Origin: Chiridota heheva
Lineage: Eukaryota > Echinodermata > Holothuroidea > Apodida > Chiridotidae
Length of the DNA stretch: 64,000 bases
NCBI GenBank assembly: GCA_020152595.1
Contig: JAIGNY010004477.1
Span: 114,501-178,500, forward strand
Direction of reading: 5' to 3'
The notes beneath the pieces are model-generated. The model was not told where the DNA came from. It ran no database searches and saw nothing but the letters and a program-made list of their open reading frames with translations. Position numbers and translations under genes: made by a program. This document shows positions 44,801 to 52,529 of the stretch, piece by piece; position 1 is the stretch's first letter, and every line of letters begins with the position of its first letter.

Positions 44801-47800
44801 AATAATGTAAAATGATAATCGAAAAACGCATGGTAAACTTATTTTATTAGACTGTGATTTTTTTTATATTGAGCTATTTTAGCTGTTAAGCACTGATGCG
44901 GAAGAAAATTCACAACCAGTTTTTACTGCTGATAAACTCGCAAAACGCACACTTTTATAATCAAATTCATAACTAGCATTGATTCACGTTCTTACCACTT
45001 TCCCACCAATGGTAAATGACATTGGGCATTTTCTCTCTCTGCCTGCTGAGGGAGGATCCATCTTGTCGAAATGCAAGACCACCCCCACTCTGTCCGACGA
45101 GGGACTCCAGAGTGGTGAGGGAGTGAAGAACCCTTCAAAGTAGCTGTTGGTAAAGCCAGAGTTGGAATTAATAATGAAATTTTCACGGTTCTGAATAAAG
45201 ATATCGAAAATTTTCCCATGAAAAATTGTGATAGAAATAATATTAATGTAGTGATTACATCTTTATACCCTTCCCTCTTTTGGCATTTAATGTACTTTTC
45301 ATCGCAAAATTACACGATGAACATTTTTAGAGCACATATTTACCACATACAGTGTTGCATACTCAAGAAATCTAAAAATAATAAAACAAGAAAGCAATCC
45401 ACAGAGTTGCTGATCTCATCGTACAGCATAGTGTACAGCATAGTGGGGAAAATAGCTAACAGGGTCACTATAGCTCTGTGACTTTTAATGGATTGCACTG
45501 CCCATGCAAGCTCGAGTTCAAGCATATCTTGAGACAGGCTTGGCTTTCTTTCTTTAGGCATGTTGATGGATTGCACTGCCCATGCAAGCTTGAGTTCAAG
45601 CATATCTTGAGACAGGCTTGGCTATCTTTCTTTAGGCATGTTGATGGATTGCACTGCCCATGCAAGCTTCGAGTTCAAGCATATCTTGAGACAGGCTGGC
45701 TATCTTTCTTTAGGCATTTTGATGGATTGCACTGCCATGCAATGCTTGAGTTCAAGCATATCTTGAGACAGGCTTGGCTTTCTTTCTTTAGGCATGTTGA
45801 TGGATTGCACTGCCCATGCAAGCTCGAGTACAAGCATATCTTGAGACAGGCTTGGCTTTCTTTCTCTAGGCATGTTGATGGATTGCACTGTCCATGCAAG
45901 TTCGAGTTCAAGCATATCTTGAGACAGGCTTGGCTATCTTTCTCTAGGCATGTTGATGGATTGCACTGTCCATGCAAGCTCGAGTTCAAGCATATCTTGA
46001 GACAGGCTTGGCTATCTTTCTCTAGGCATGTTGATGGATTGCACTGCCCATGTAAGCTCGAGTTCAAGCATATCTTGAGACAGGCTTGGCTTTCTTTCTC
46101 TAGGCATGTTGATGGATTGCACTGCCCATGCAAGCTCGAGTTCAAGCATATCTTGAGACAGGCTTGGCTTTCTTTCTCTAGGCATGTTGATGGATTGCAC
46201 TGCCCATGCAAGCTTGAGTTCAAGCATATCTTGAGACAGGCTTGGCTATCTTTCTCTAGGCATGTTGATGAATTGCACTGTCCATGCAAGCTCGAGTACA
46301 AGCATATCTTGAGACAGGCTTGGCTATCTTTCCTTAGGCATATTGATGAATTGTACTACCCATGGGAGTACAAACAGACCTTTGACATATTGACCCTAGA
46401 GTCCACAGGACACATTTATGTACCAAAGTATCATAGTACACCATAGGGTCGGTACAGGTCTTGTACTTTTCGTGTTTAAAATGCTGCAAAAATGTACAAA
46501 TTAGCACATAATTACCCCCTAAAACCACATATTTGACCTCTGACCATGACCCTAAACACTGAAATAACTTATAATTTTGTACATTTATCGTACCCTACTG
46601 CATGACACTATTCATGCTCACGTCACTCTTACCATTCCATAACTATAGGGGGAAATGGTGAAAAGGTCAATAGCTCTGTGACCTTTTAATCTCAGAATCT
46701 ACGGGACACAAATTCATATACCAAGGTATCATGGTACAACATAAGGTTGATATAGGTCTTGTACTTTCTGAGCTAAAAATGGTGCAAAAATGTACAAATT
46801 AGTTCATAATTACCCTTAAAATCACATATTTGACCTCTGACTACTGACCCTAATCACTGAAATAACCTCTGAATTTTTTCATTTATCACACTTCCTACTG
46901 TATGACACCACTCATGCTCACGTCACACTTACCATTCCATAACTATAAGAGGAAAATGGTGAAAAAGGTCAATAGCTCTGTGACCTTTAACCTAGGAAGG
47001 GTATTTATAATATAACACCTGAAGAAAGTTCAAGGAAAAATAATTCAAATAGTAAAAAAAATGAAATAAACTTTCTTTAAAATACATTAACAATTGTTAA
47101 CAATGTGAGGATGAGGACGCCAACTTTCCATAGTAGACTTACTACACCAGTCATTTCTACACAGATAAGACAAGAGCTTTAAACTTGATTATATTCTTAA
47201 CGGAATATGATTTTTGAATGCATTCTTCACCATTTTGTTTCTTTTGAAGTCCTCTTTCATATAAGATGGACATGCTTGACCCCTGAACTAATCCTTTAAT
47301 GAAAAACAAAGTTCTTCCCGTGAATTCCCATTTTTCCTGAGCATGTTATAACCGCCAGAGCTGTAGACTTTTTCCAGGTCTGGGTGTTTCAGCTAACGTC
47401 ATGAGGTCACATGACTTTGTTAACATTGCCATTTTGTCAGGCAAAAGCACTGCTGTCGGTTCTACACTTAATTAAACTTACATACTGTACTGTACGTTTG
47501 CATGTTGTTATATAAGATTGTTTTTGCAAGATAATTATGCTAGAATCTTGCTGTGCCGTTGGGTGCACTACTAGATGTGTGCAGGGGAAAAAAAAGACAT
47601 TTAATAAATTTCCAACTGATCTTGATCGACGTTCGAAGTGTGTTTCTGCTGTACAACGCAACGGCTTCTACCTACAGTAGACCTTACACACTAGGATTTG
47701 CAGCGAGCACTTTATATCAGGTACAGTATGTAGGCTTAGTATAACGAAGAATCAGCTGGCGTTAACGTTAAAGTTTCTCTTTGTATACCCGGTGAAAATA

Positions 47801-50800
47801 TAAAACTTAAGGAAAATATCAAGTAAAATCGGAAGCGAACAAAAAATTGCACTGAAAAATTCGCTGAAGTGGTGCTGGTTAGCATATATGTTTGTTGTAC
47901 TTGTGATGTGACTGAGCTCTGTGAATACGCGTGAAACGCAACGATGCGGCTGCCCTGCAAAATTGAAATTACATTATTTAAAATTTACATTGCATGTGTA
48001 CAAAATATTTACTTCCAGGATATTACTAGCTTAGTTGTTTTAAAATATATCAAATACCATCATACTGTAGTAGCAAAAAATTATTCAAAATTGGTTAAAA
48101 ATGTATAAATCGCTTCAAGAAATATCCCTGTGAATTTTTGTTTATGATAGAGAACTGTTAAAAAAACAATTGTGTCAAAATCATGTTCATATCCTAGGAT
48201 TTATTGCATTTCAAAAATTGCATGAGTGTCTTAAAAAGTGACCTCACTGTGTACAGAGCAGTGTTCACACTATAATCTTATTTTTTTTTTTTTTTTTTTT
48301 TTTTTTGGGAATTTCCCCTTGTGTAAATAATCATTTGGGGGGAATTTTGAAGAAAAATAGGGGGAGGGGTCTCAAAATGCTAAAATCTCCCAACATACAA
48401 AGTTTTCTTTGTCGTCATTACTTATTGCTAAGCAATTTCTTCATTAATGTTTCTTGCTGAAATCAGAAAATCAAGGGTAAAAACAGGTTCATAGTTAATA
48501 CATGCATCATGCAAAGGAGAAAGAAAAGTTAAATCAATATGCAAAACTAAAGGTAGAAACTGCTGTGTACTGTGTCCATTTTCATTTATGAGTTTAATTC
48601 ACATTATTATTATTATTTTATTTTTATTTTGTTATTAAAAAAAAAAAAAAAAAAAAATTATTTGTTTATTATTATTTTATTTTCATTTTTTATATTTTTT
48701 TATATTATATTATTATTTATTTTTCTAAAATTATTTTTATTATAAAAAAAAAAAAAAATCACACATTTTTCTTATTCTAAGGGACAGGGCAGACCCCAGG
48801 GGGTGGGAGGGGTGGATGGGCTGCCACTCTGAAACAGCAAAGCTAGGGCACTGAGTTGTTATTTTTGTAAACTTAATTCTTTTTTGCAGGAATTCCGCAT
48901 CTTAATGTAAATACTTGTTACAGAGTGATGTCATTGTAAATACTTGTACAGAGTGATGTCATTAAGGCAAACCCAAGGCACTTTATGCTTATCGCTTTGA
49001 AAATCAATTAACGTCTCTGAGTTACGATACAAGCCACACCCACCATAGCAATGCGGTAACTAGGTGGAGGCAAACAATCCTCAAATTTGCAACGGTGCAT
49101 TACCAATGCATTGACATTTAAGAGTTCGCGAGGCCTGCTGCAAGCTTTGGTCCATTTATGGCACTTCTCCGGATCTTTAGAGTTTTTAGCAAAAGGGATA
49201 AACAAAATTCAGTGTGCTAGGTGTTCTGGGTAACAGCAATCAGATTTACAAAGCCCGCAGCACAATTTTTGTTCACCATTTTGCCGTCACTCAGTCTGTG
49301 TGAGCAGAAATTTATTTTGTACAGTAAGTTGCATTGACTACATAAGCGCTCACCAGTAGCTAGTTGTACTGTACCAGTACAGCGTAAGATGTTTGCCCCA
49401 CTTAGTTATGCAGATTTTGTTGCTAGGAAAATTCATGTGGTGATTGGTTGAAAAAAATGTTAATCATCTGACTCAGAGAGGTTAATTTCCACTTCCTAAA
49501 TTACTGTAAGCACTATTTGTTTAATCATTATAACATCCACTTTATAGCAAAGCGCTTTGCCTATCTGTTTCTGCACCTTAAAATCTGAATTTTTTTATAG
49601 AAATATATCAGAATTGTCTTGGATCTGCATTCATGACATCACATTGTACTCTGTGAGGTCACTGTTCAACACACTCGCACAATCTGTGAAATGCAATAAC
49701 TCCTAATGGTAAAAGATATCACCATGATCTTCACACCAAATTGTTTCTTTCATAGTCATCTGTCATAAATGAAAATAAAAATTCACGGAAATGTTCCTTT
49801 AATCCTAAATAATTGCAGCCCTACATATGACGTTAGAATGAGCCTAAGCCCACCTACCCTCTTCCTTGGGGAATTTCCACACTCCATGACTTTGATAACT
49901 TTCCAACTTGGACGTCTAAAGGATAGTCTGGGGGAACAAGGCCAAAGTACAATGACCCTTGAAAACCAGATGACGGACATGGGACAATCTACAGAAATAA
50001 AGACCAAAAGATATTAAAATTATGAATTAGGCTGCCACAATAATATGGCATATACGTTGATAACTTTCCAGCTTGGGATGTCTAAGGTATGGTCTAGGGC
50101 AGTGTTTCTTAATAGGCGGCCCGCAGGCCAAATCTGGCCCGCCAGATAATATATTCTGGCCCACGAACAATAGCCGTAGCGGAAACAAATCCGAATGAGA
50201 TCTGTTAAAATCCCAAAATACTCGTTTATTTTGGCTTTTTCCTAGGCAGATCAGCATACTATAACATCATGGCTTATCAGGCAAAATGTTATCGTTAATT
50301 CCGCTATAAAATGGGCAGACTCGCAGCGCGTCAAAGGAAGCCTGATTAGAGAACCGCCAACATCTGGCATACATCCTTCTTATCGCATGCGCTCTCAGCT
50401 TGTTTGTTTGATGAAATTTTAACGGCACCACAACAGCAAGGGTCAAATTGTGCCTAAGAGGTTAGATCATTCCAGAGGTGGGAAGGAGAGTAATCAGGGG
50501 GAGATTGAGAGAAACACGAGAACTAAAAGGACAGAAAGCTGGGGTCAAGAGAGGAGTCTGGGTGGAAAAATAATGTAGAGAGAGAGGGGGGTTGGGGAAG
50601 GAGGACTAAATATGGTTTAGAGGGAAGCATGATGAAGAAAGGAGATAATTCTATCTGGAGGAATTTTTTTAAAAGAGCTCGGCTATTGAGTTGTGGGCAG
50701 CGAGGGAAGCTCTGGGAAGGTTGTACATGGGGCAAGCAAGGAGAATGTGATGGACTGTGAGGGTGCAATGGCAATTGTTGCAGAGGGGTGGGGGAGCCAA

Positions 50801-52513
50801 TAAGGAGGTGGGAGTGAATGAGGTGGGTGTGACCTATTCTAAGGCGGGTAATGTGGACGTTGTCGACACGGGAGAGGTTGTGAATGGTGGGTTTGATCTG
50901 AATGGTGGGCTGGATGACATGGAGTTTGTCTTCAATTTGGAAGTCCCATGAGGTTTGCCAGCAGCCATGTACAAGGGAAGCGATAAGCGATTTGATGTCA
51001 GAAAGGGTTCTGGGAAAAGCTTGTATTCAGGGATTGTTTTAAAGGGTTTTAAATATCAGATGACACTGGTTTTGCCACACGATTGTCCTGCGGCCCGAGG
51101 CTGTTGAGAAATGATGGCCTTTGGAAAAAATTGATTAAGAACCCGTGGTCTAGGAGAACAAGGCCAAAGTGCAGTGAACCTTGAAAACCGGAAGACGGAC
51201 AAACCTGGGAAGGCTGGGATGAGCCTGGCTAACAAGAAAATTCACTGAACATGGAACATGGGCTTGGAAATACTGACTTTGATCCTGGCTATGAATAGGT
51301 TACAAGGACAAACCTTACATATGTGGTCACACACTCTTTGTAGTACTGGTTTTCCTTCTTGAAAACATAAGTTTTGAAAAAGAAAACCATGGCAATGGCA
51401 AATACGAAATCACGGAAGAGAAAAAAATCAATGAAAAAGCCCCTATCTGACAAACTTGCTGATCACTGTTACCTTGCATAGGTGGCGGAAGATATTTCAT
51501 ATTAAAGGGGGGAAAGGGGGGGGGGGGGCAAGCTTCTAACATATAGTCTCGTAAAAAATTGCATAGCAAAGACATTATCATCCCCCCACCACTTTTCATG
51601 ATTCAAATTAGTGCTTTATACAATTACTTCACTTTAGAGTCTATTTTTGTCTCCACAGATTCTCTAAAGCACCGTCATGGTTTGGGCTGGCTTGAAAATT
51701 GTTCATATACTTTAACCCTTCAGATGCTGTCTTTGGTCTGCAAGCTCCAAAAGGTTCCAACTGTGGGCTTGCTTCAAATTAATGACTTCCCAAAGGTTAC
51801 AATTGCAAGCTTGTGGCTGGCTATATCTGATACATGCTTCAAGGATGAGTAGCTTTCATTTATCTTGAACTAGCTCACCAGTAGATCATACAAGTTTGGT
51901 GTTACCCTGTATAAGCTCTCGACTAGCATACACCTGCATGCGGGAAGCTCATTATAACTTCCTAGAGTTTGCTTTTCGTCTGCAGTTGTGGGCTCCATTC
52001 AAAATGATGACTTGTGGGAAGCTCGCATTGGAGTTTCAAGTGAGCTTGATACATCTATAAGTTTAGAATAACATACAAAGAGTGACTTTACCTCAAAATA
52101 ATTATTCTTTTCATCCAGCACCGGTTCAAATTTTGCCACAGCAGGTGTCACCCCATCTGACCTCCGAACCACCAAACTCCAGGACCCCATCAGTTTGACC
52201 TTAAGTCTTTCATCATTTTTGATAGAAAGTTTCTGTTCTTTTTCATTCCCTTGTTCTGGTGGCAGGGGTGGGTTGACCCCTGGCAGGACATGTTGCATCA
52301 CAGGGTTCATAAGTGGAATCCGTGCAGGTAGAAACATGGGAGGGGGCGGACCTCCTCCTGCTCTATTGTTCCTTTGTATTTGTAATAGCCTATTGTGTGC
52401 TTCGTCTCTGTTTCTCTGCTGTTGCACAATCATTTGAAGGGCGACAGCTCTTCTCACATCTAGTTGTGGTACATTACCATCTTCCATGTCATTCACCAGC
52501 CAATCACAGTAAC
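32687..52513 (-). CDS. SPRYD3 orthologue (two SPRY domains), seven coding exons seen
   Basis: Exons 52,513-52,092; 45,143-44,996; 38,353-38,168; 36,491-36,284; 35,074-34,960; 33,830-33,608; 32,821-32,687 share GT-AG borders. All phases match except across the 52,092/45,143 junction. The second SPRY domain (VGLAQARRPL, HYFELEIV, GSVAYHADDGKL, GPRCHKGDIMGCGIMFP, VFFTRNG) and C terminus (VDLHPLTG) align closely with vertebrate SPRYD3. The first SPRY domain is more diverged. One exon of about 43 codons between NNYFE and YFEGFF was not found, nor were the first exon(s). SPRY domains bind protein partners; the SPRYD3 role is not established. Introns of up to 6.9 kb are loaded with transposons. Confidence 0.9.
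33300..33590. repeat. Short-period repeat in the last SPRYD3 intron
   Basis: Units around AAAATGACATTTAAAAGTAA and GGACATAAAATGACA recur about every 30-33 bp. ORFs across it on both strands are lysine-rich or leucine-rich artefacts. Confidence 0.75.
33608..33830 (-). CDS. SPRYD3 exon (acidic insert of SPRY 2)
   Basis: 223 bp; acceptor TTTTCTCAG, donor GTATGG. The frame gives SDQDDDPDNTDQMFRNVRNN, a helix-like AARVLHRVNGGGMANARR segment and an acidic run (EDEEEEVNW) ending GGKKVQ. Vertebrate SPRYD3 also has an RNVRN segment and a long Glu run here. The central segment differs in length, as expected for a loop insert. Confidence 0.92.
33862..34300. repeat. MITE family D fragment plus Family E repeat
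   Basis: 33,862-33,908 matches the family D arm (ATGAAAGAGGACTTCAAAAG). From 33,928 (CAGGCGTAGGAAGCGGG) a family E copy runs through a C homopolymer (33,965-33,975), the A-rich GAAATTGAAGG body, AACTTAATTTACCAGTGC and a second C run at 34,253-34,263. Confidence 0.7.
34301..34959. other. Intron, no exon recognised
   Basis: Short overlapping ORFs without domains. GTCCAGTCCAGTCCAGT triplication at about 34,595. Confidence 0.5.
34960..35074 (-). CDS. SPRYD3 exon (SPRY 2 core)
   Basis: 115 bp; acceptor GATCTTTTCAG, donor GTGAGT. It joins in frame to give ADDGKLFEGRGIGTAFGPRC, HKGDIMGCGIMFPVDYDTD. GPRC-KGDIMGCGIMFP is the most conserved stretch of SPRYD3. Confidence 0.94.
35103..35660 (-). mobile_element. 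LINE 3'-end fragment of a related family, with a 72-bp tandem array
   Basis: The 3' tip (TTTAACGGCACCGTGACAG, then CAAATGTGCC) matches the 3' tip of the 56.7-kb LINE. The translated upstream part (HLSIKHIFLTCPL) corresponds to the LTIQHVLLACPL zinc-knuckle end of that LINE, but the UTR between differs, so this is a sister family. The 5' portion is amplified as about 3.3 units of 72 bp (35,405-35,660), each with CTTGATGGAGAGATCGG and GGTAGGCTATAGTGGACAGG. Confidence 0.75.
35858..35935. repeat. 18-bp tandem repeat, about 4 copies
   Basis: Unit CCCGATTGAAGAACCCAC, in the intron between two SPRY 2 exons. Confidence 0.85.
36150..36243 (-). pseudogene. Partial copy of SPRYD3 exon 36,284-36,491 with its donor
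   Basis: The minus strand reads SKKCFIAIGYSMMDYPCQKH then PEWVKGFVAYHAG, an uninterrupted frame, followed by GTCAGA where the true donor is GTGAGA. Only the 3' part of the exon is present, and no acceptor in the correct phase is seen. Several conserved residues differ (GLARRDYP to GYSMMDYP, HPGW to HPEW). A local tandem duplication across the exon-intron border is inferred. Confidence 0.85.
36284..36491 (-). CDS. SPRYD3 exon (start of SPRY 2)
   Basis: 208 bp; acceptor CACAATATAG, donor GTGAGAC, phase 0 in and one base out. It reads ILSYTGNGFGIEDVGLAQAR, RPLTPTNHYFELEIVNPGKK, CFIAIGLARRDYPCKKHPGW, VKGSVAYHA. Vertebrate SPRYD3 has VDVGLAQARHPL, HYFEVEIVDPGEKCYIALGL and HPGW at the same places. 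A nearly intact copy of the 3' half of this exon with its donor lies at 36,150-36,243. Confidence 0.94.
36510..36620. repeat. ATTCATGAGG motif cluster
   Basis: ATATTCATGAGGT or close variants at about 36,520, 36,557, 36,575 and 36,607. The same word forms the tandem array at 37.7 kb and flanks the donor at 38.17 kb. Confidence 0.7.
36690..37150 (-). mobile_element. RTE-type LINE C-terminal fragment, degenerate
   Basis: Minus-strand frames read, with shifts, LFNSLVKSVLSYGCELW, RWRWIGHVMRM, HCVTAMMWKPEGRRKVGRPR and AALW. These are C-terminal signatures of RTE-like ORF2 proteins (the RRRWRWIGHVLRM...GKRKRGRPR region). Stops and frameshifts interrupt every frame. The plus-strand ORF 36613-36957 is its antisense shadow. 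Confidence 0.75.
37680..37790. repeat. 18-bp tandem array (ATATTCATGAGGTACTTT)
   Basis: About six units of CATATTCATGAGGTACTT, running directly into degenerate copies of the SPRYD3 exon end. Confidence 0.88.
37784..38075 (-). pseudogene. Three degenerate copies of a SPRYD3 exon end with donor
   Basis: At about 37,784-37,845, 37,928-37,982 and 38,034-38,075 the sequence GGTACCTG...TGATGTCATAC...TCATCTTCC parallels the true exon edge at 38,158-38,215 (GGTACCTGTCCTTGTAAGG, GATGTCATGCAG, GTCTTCC). The minus strand of the first copy reads EDDMSETDCMTSHYDN against GEDDWARLHDISLQGQ. Two copies keep CAG|GTACC. Confidence 0.75.
38168..38353 (-). CDS. SPRYD3 exon (end of SPRY 1 and acidic linker)
   Basis: 186 bp, 62 codons, phase 0 at both sides; acceptor TTTGTTTGCAG, donor GTACCT. 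It reads VVRREITIPPSGLCPAVSIN, then EEDMMVDDSGEDDWARLHDI and SLQGQ. The vertebrate counterpart is PMSPDGLFPAVGMHS then MMVDSYEDEWGRLHDV. The donor lies next to ATTCATGAG repeats, and degenerate copies of the exon end and donor lie downstream at 37,784-38,075. Confidence 0.9.
38470..39794. repeat. Purine tract and 135-bp tandem duplication in SPRYD3 intron
   Basis: A GA-rich run (38,920-39,030) explains several lysine/arginine-rich ORFs. The block starting TTGGCCGAAAAACATCAAAAT and ending TATATATATTACATAATGGG occurs at about 39,160-39,280 and 39,298-39,415. GGCACATCTACAGAC recurs at 39,436 and 39,689. Confidence 0.75.
41112..43996 (-). pseudogene. Degenerate gene of an uncharacterised, multicopy invertebrate family (TGCDT motif)
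   Basis: Fragments in order on the minus strand: IRLGAFDMACAYIGALGK (43,860-43,800), GSGFVEVQVES, MNGKHYNRA and LERLL (43,800-43,650), MELLKKKGMSVNRSA and DITIKQ (43,290-43,210), then after a LINE insertion NRHASEHGPGIIGFSRN and YHRW (41,815-41,765), FTGCDTISSFVRKGK (41,600-41,540), KLRYTMF and LRMHVVRANYQALIW (41,370-41,220). I recognise this motif order from predicted proteins of unknown function in many cnidarians, molluscs and echinoderms. At least three frameshifts and several stops are present. No catalytic motif is recognised. The high copy number of the family suggests a transposon cargo or transposition gene (inference). Confidence 0.75.
41824..43197 (+). mobile_element. 5'-truncated LINE (RNase H and 3' end) inside the TGCDT gene
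   Basis: The sequence matches the 3' third of the 56.7-kb LINE, from the end of its RT-linker (CGAACCCCCCTTTCTACTT) through the RNase H domain (IYTDGSK at about 42,190; NDRADAAAK at about 42,520) and the zinc knuckle to a tail ATCAAACAAACAAACAAAC. It lies between the DITIKQ and AYNRHASEHG codons of the minus-strand pseudogene. Small indels break the frames, so it is dead. The pieces of the target gene abut it within a few bases. Confidence 0.9.
44996..45143 (-). CDS. SPRYD3 exon (middle of SPRY 1)
   Basis: The acceptor TTTACCAACAG and donor GTAAGAACG bound 148 bp (one base plus 49 codons). It reads YFEGFFTPSPLWS, DRVGVVLHFDK, CPMSFTIGGKV, matching the vertebrate order GKLYNG, DRIGCGIE, FFTKNGK. 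The phase requires two bases from the missing upstream exon. A codon ending in C before Tyr would fit GKL-Y. The exon is more diverged than those of SPRY 2, so homology is inferred from order and phase. Confidence 0.75.
45486..46362. repeat. 78-bp minisatellite, about 11 copies
   Basis: The unit is GATGGATTGCACTGCCCATG, CAAGCTCGAGTTCAAGCATA, TCTTGAGACAGGCTTGGCTT, TCTTTCTCTAGGCATGTT. Because 78 is a multiple of three, a 322-residue frame (plus) and a 208-residue frame (minus) stay open across it. Units with TTCTTTAGG lie at the left and TTCTCTAGG at the centre and right. It lies in a SPRYD3 intron. Confidence 0.94.
46385..46995. repeat. About 305-bp tandem duplication
   Basis: Two units share GGTATCATGGTACA-type words, AAAAATGTACAAATTAG, CATATTTGACCTCTGAC, CATGCTCACGTCAC and GGTCAATAGCTCTGTGACC. 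A third partial unit end (ATAGCTCTGTGACTTTTAATG at 45,467) lies left of the 78-bp minisatellite, so the minisatellite grew inside this older repeat. Confidence 0.85.
47010..47301 (-). mobile_element. MITE family D, partial copy with TTAA right end
   Basis: Matches the right half of 24,332-24,858: CACCTGAAGAAAGTTCAAGG, GAAATAAACTTTCTTT, TTCACCATTTTGTTTC and the terminus CTGAACTAATCCTTTAA at 47,284-47,300. The left arm is missing. Confidence 0.82.
47390..47840 (+). mobile_element. THAP-bearing transposon relic, copy 2
   Basis: Collinear with 19,475-19,890 from GGTGTTTCAGCTAACGTCAT to AAACTTAAGGAAAATATC, including the non-coding leader and the sequence after the THAP start. Confidence 0.75.
47537..47680 (+). 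pseudogene. THAP zinc-finger N terminus, truncated
   Basis: 47 codons from ATG: MLESCCAVGCTTRCVQGKK, TFNKFPTDLDRRSKCVSAV, ending at TAG (47,678-47,680). Cysteine spacing and the FxKFPxD segment match the start of a THAP domain. The conserved Trp position is Cys here, and the rest of the zinc ligands and the transposase are absent. Confidence 0.78.
48275..48770. repeat. A/T homopolymer and TTATTATTT low-complexity block
   Basis: A T run at about 48,282-48,306, A runs at 48,637-48,657 and 48,746-48,759, and TTATTATTTTATTTTT phrases in between. No genes. Confidence 0.9.
49060..49205 (-). pseudogene. THAP domain fragment (C-terminal half)
   Basis: The minus-strand frame reads IPFAKNSKDPEKCHKWTKAC, SRPRELLNVNALVMHRCKF. 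This matches the FIPFPKP-type THAP subgroup (FPKP..., EKC..W...CGRP...LN, then C..HF). The last zinc ligands are degraded (RCKFEDC where C-x-x-H-F is usual), so it is non-functional. Confidence 0.68.
49895..49990. repeat. Paralogous empty site of the hAT insertion at 50.1 kb
   Basis: Contains GATAACTTTCCAACTTGG, then AGTCTGGGGGAACAAGGCC and GAAAACCAGATGACGGACA. The same words flank the hAT element on its left (50,059-50,099) and right (51,148-51,205). This copy lacks the insertion. Confidence 0.85.
50100..51147. mobile_element. hAT-like MITE, copy 2, split by a LINE fragment
   Basis: Left end CAGTGTTTCTTAATAGGCGG, right end GATTAAGAACCCGTG. Flanks are GTCTAGGG (50,092-50,099) and GTCTAGGA (51,148-51,155), a 7/8 target duplication. 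Without the internal LINE the element is about 430 bp, the same as copy 1. The interior shares CAAATCTGGCCCGCCAGA and GTTTATTTTGGCTTTTTCC with copy 3. Confidence 0.9.
50404..51017 (-). mobile_element. LINE 3' fragment nested in the hAT copy
   Basis: 614 bp of the same LINE as 56.7 kb, from the CAAA-type tail (TTGTTTGATGAAATTTTAACG) to within the RNase H/zinc-knuckle linker (ends GGTTCTGGGAAA). It is flanked by AGCTTGT on both sides (50,397-50,403 and 51,018-51,024), a 7-bp target duplication. The hAT sequence resumes exactly after it (ATTCAGGGATTG). Confidence 0.92.
51210..52091. other. Intron, no exon recognised
   Basis: This stretch and 45.2-51.2 kb were searched by eye for the missing SPRY 1 exon (expected GW, SVAYH and GKL codons on the minus strand) without success. 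The ORF at 51,559-51,852 has no domain. Confidence 0.45.
52092..52513 (-). CDS. SPRYD3 exon (N-terminal; Pro/Gln-rich linker and start of SPRY 1)
   Basis: The acceptor TCTACAG and donor GTAAAG bound 422 bp (two bases plus 140 codons). The frame reads YCDWLVNDMEDG, a Gln/Arg-rich helix-like stretch (QMIVQQQRNRDEAHNR), a proline-rich linker (GGGPPPPMF, NPPLPPEQ), then RLKVKLMGSWSLVVRR and VLDEKNNYFE. The last part aligns with the start of SPRY 1 in vertebrate SPRYD3 (ending SNYFE). The linker has no counterpart I recall in vertebrates. The reading frame enters from an upstream exon in phase 1, so the ATG at 52,487 is probably internal. The upstream exon is unlocated. Confidence 0.82.
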
Positions 52514-52529
52514 CTGTAGATATAAAACA

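Larger units (their letters stand above)
48110..49803. mobile_element. Kolobok-like relic: TTAA end, inverted arms, THAP fragment inside
   Basis: The right end AATGTTCCTTTAA (49,793-49,803) and an adjacent arm (TTCACGGAAATG, TTATTGCATTTC-type words, GTGACCTCAC) are inverted relative to 48,110-48,255 (ATATCCCTGTGAATTTTTG, TTTATTGCATTTC, GTGACCTCACTGTGTAC). A THAP-like fragment lies between on the minus strand. Kolobok transposases carry THAP domains and insert at TTAA, so the combination fits. The left end is decayed. Confidence 0.65.

Noticed and set aside
45478-46446. 322-residue repeat protein (DGLHCPCKLEFKHILRQAWLS units)
   Set aside because: The 78-bp unit is a multiple of three, so frames stay open on both strands. 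It lies in an intron of a supported gene and shows no start context or conserved domain.
48402-48530. Candidate for the missing SPRY 1 exon (DDKENF then GTATGT on the minus strand)
   Set aside because: Only a few residues resemble GKL-Y context; the upstream frame has stops and no GW or SVAYH motif.
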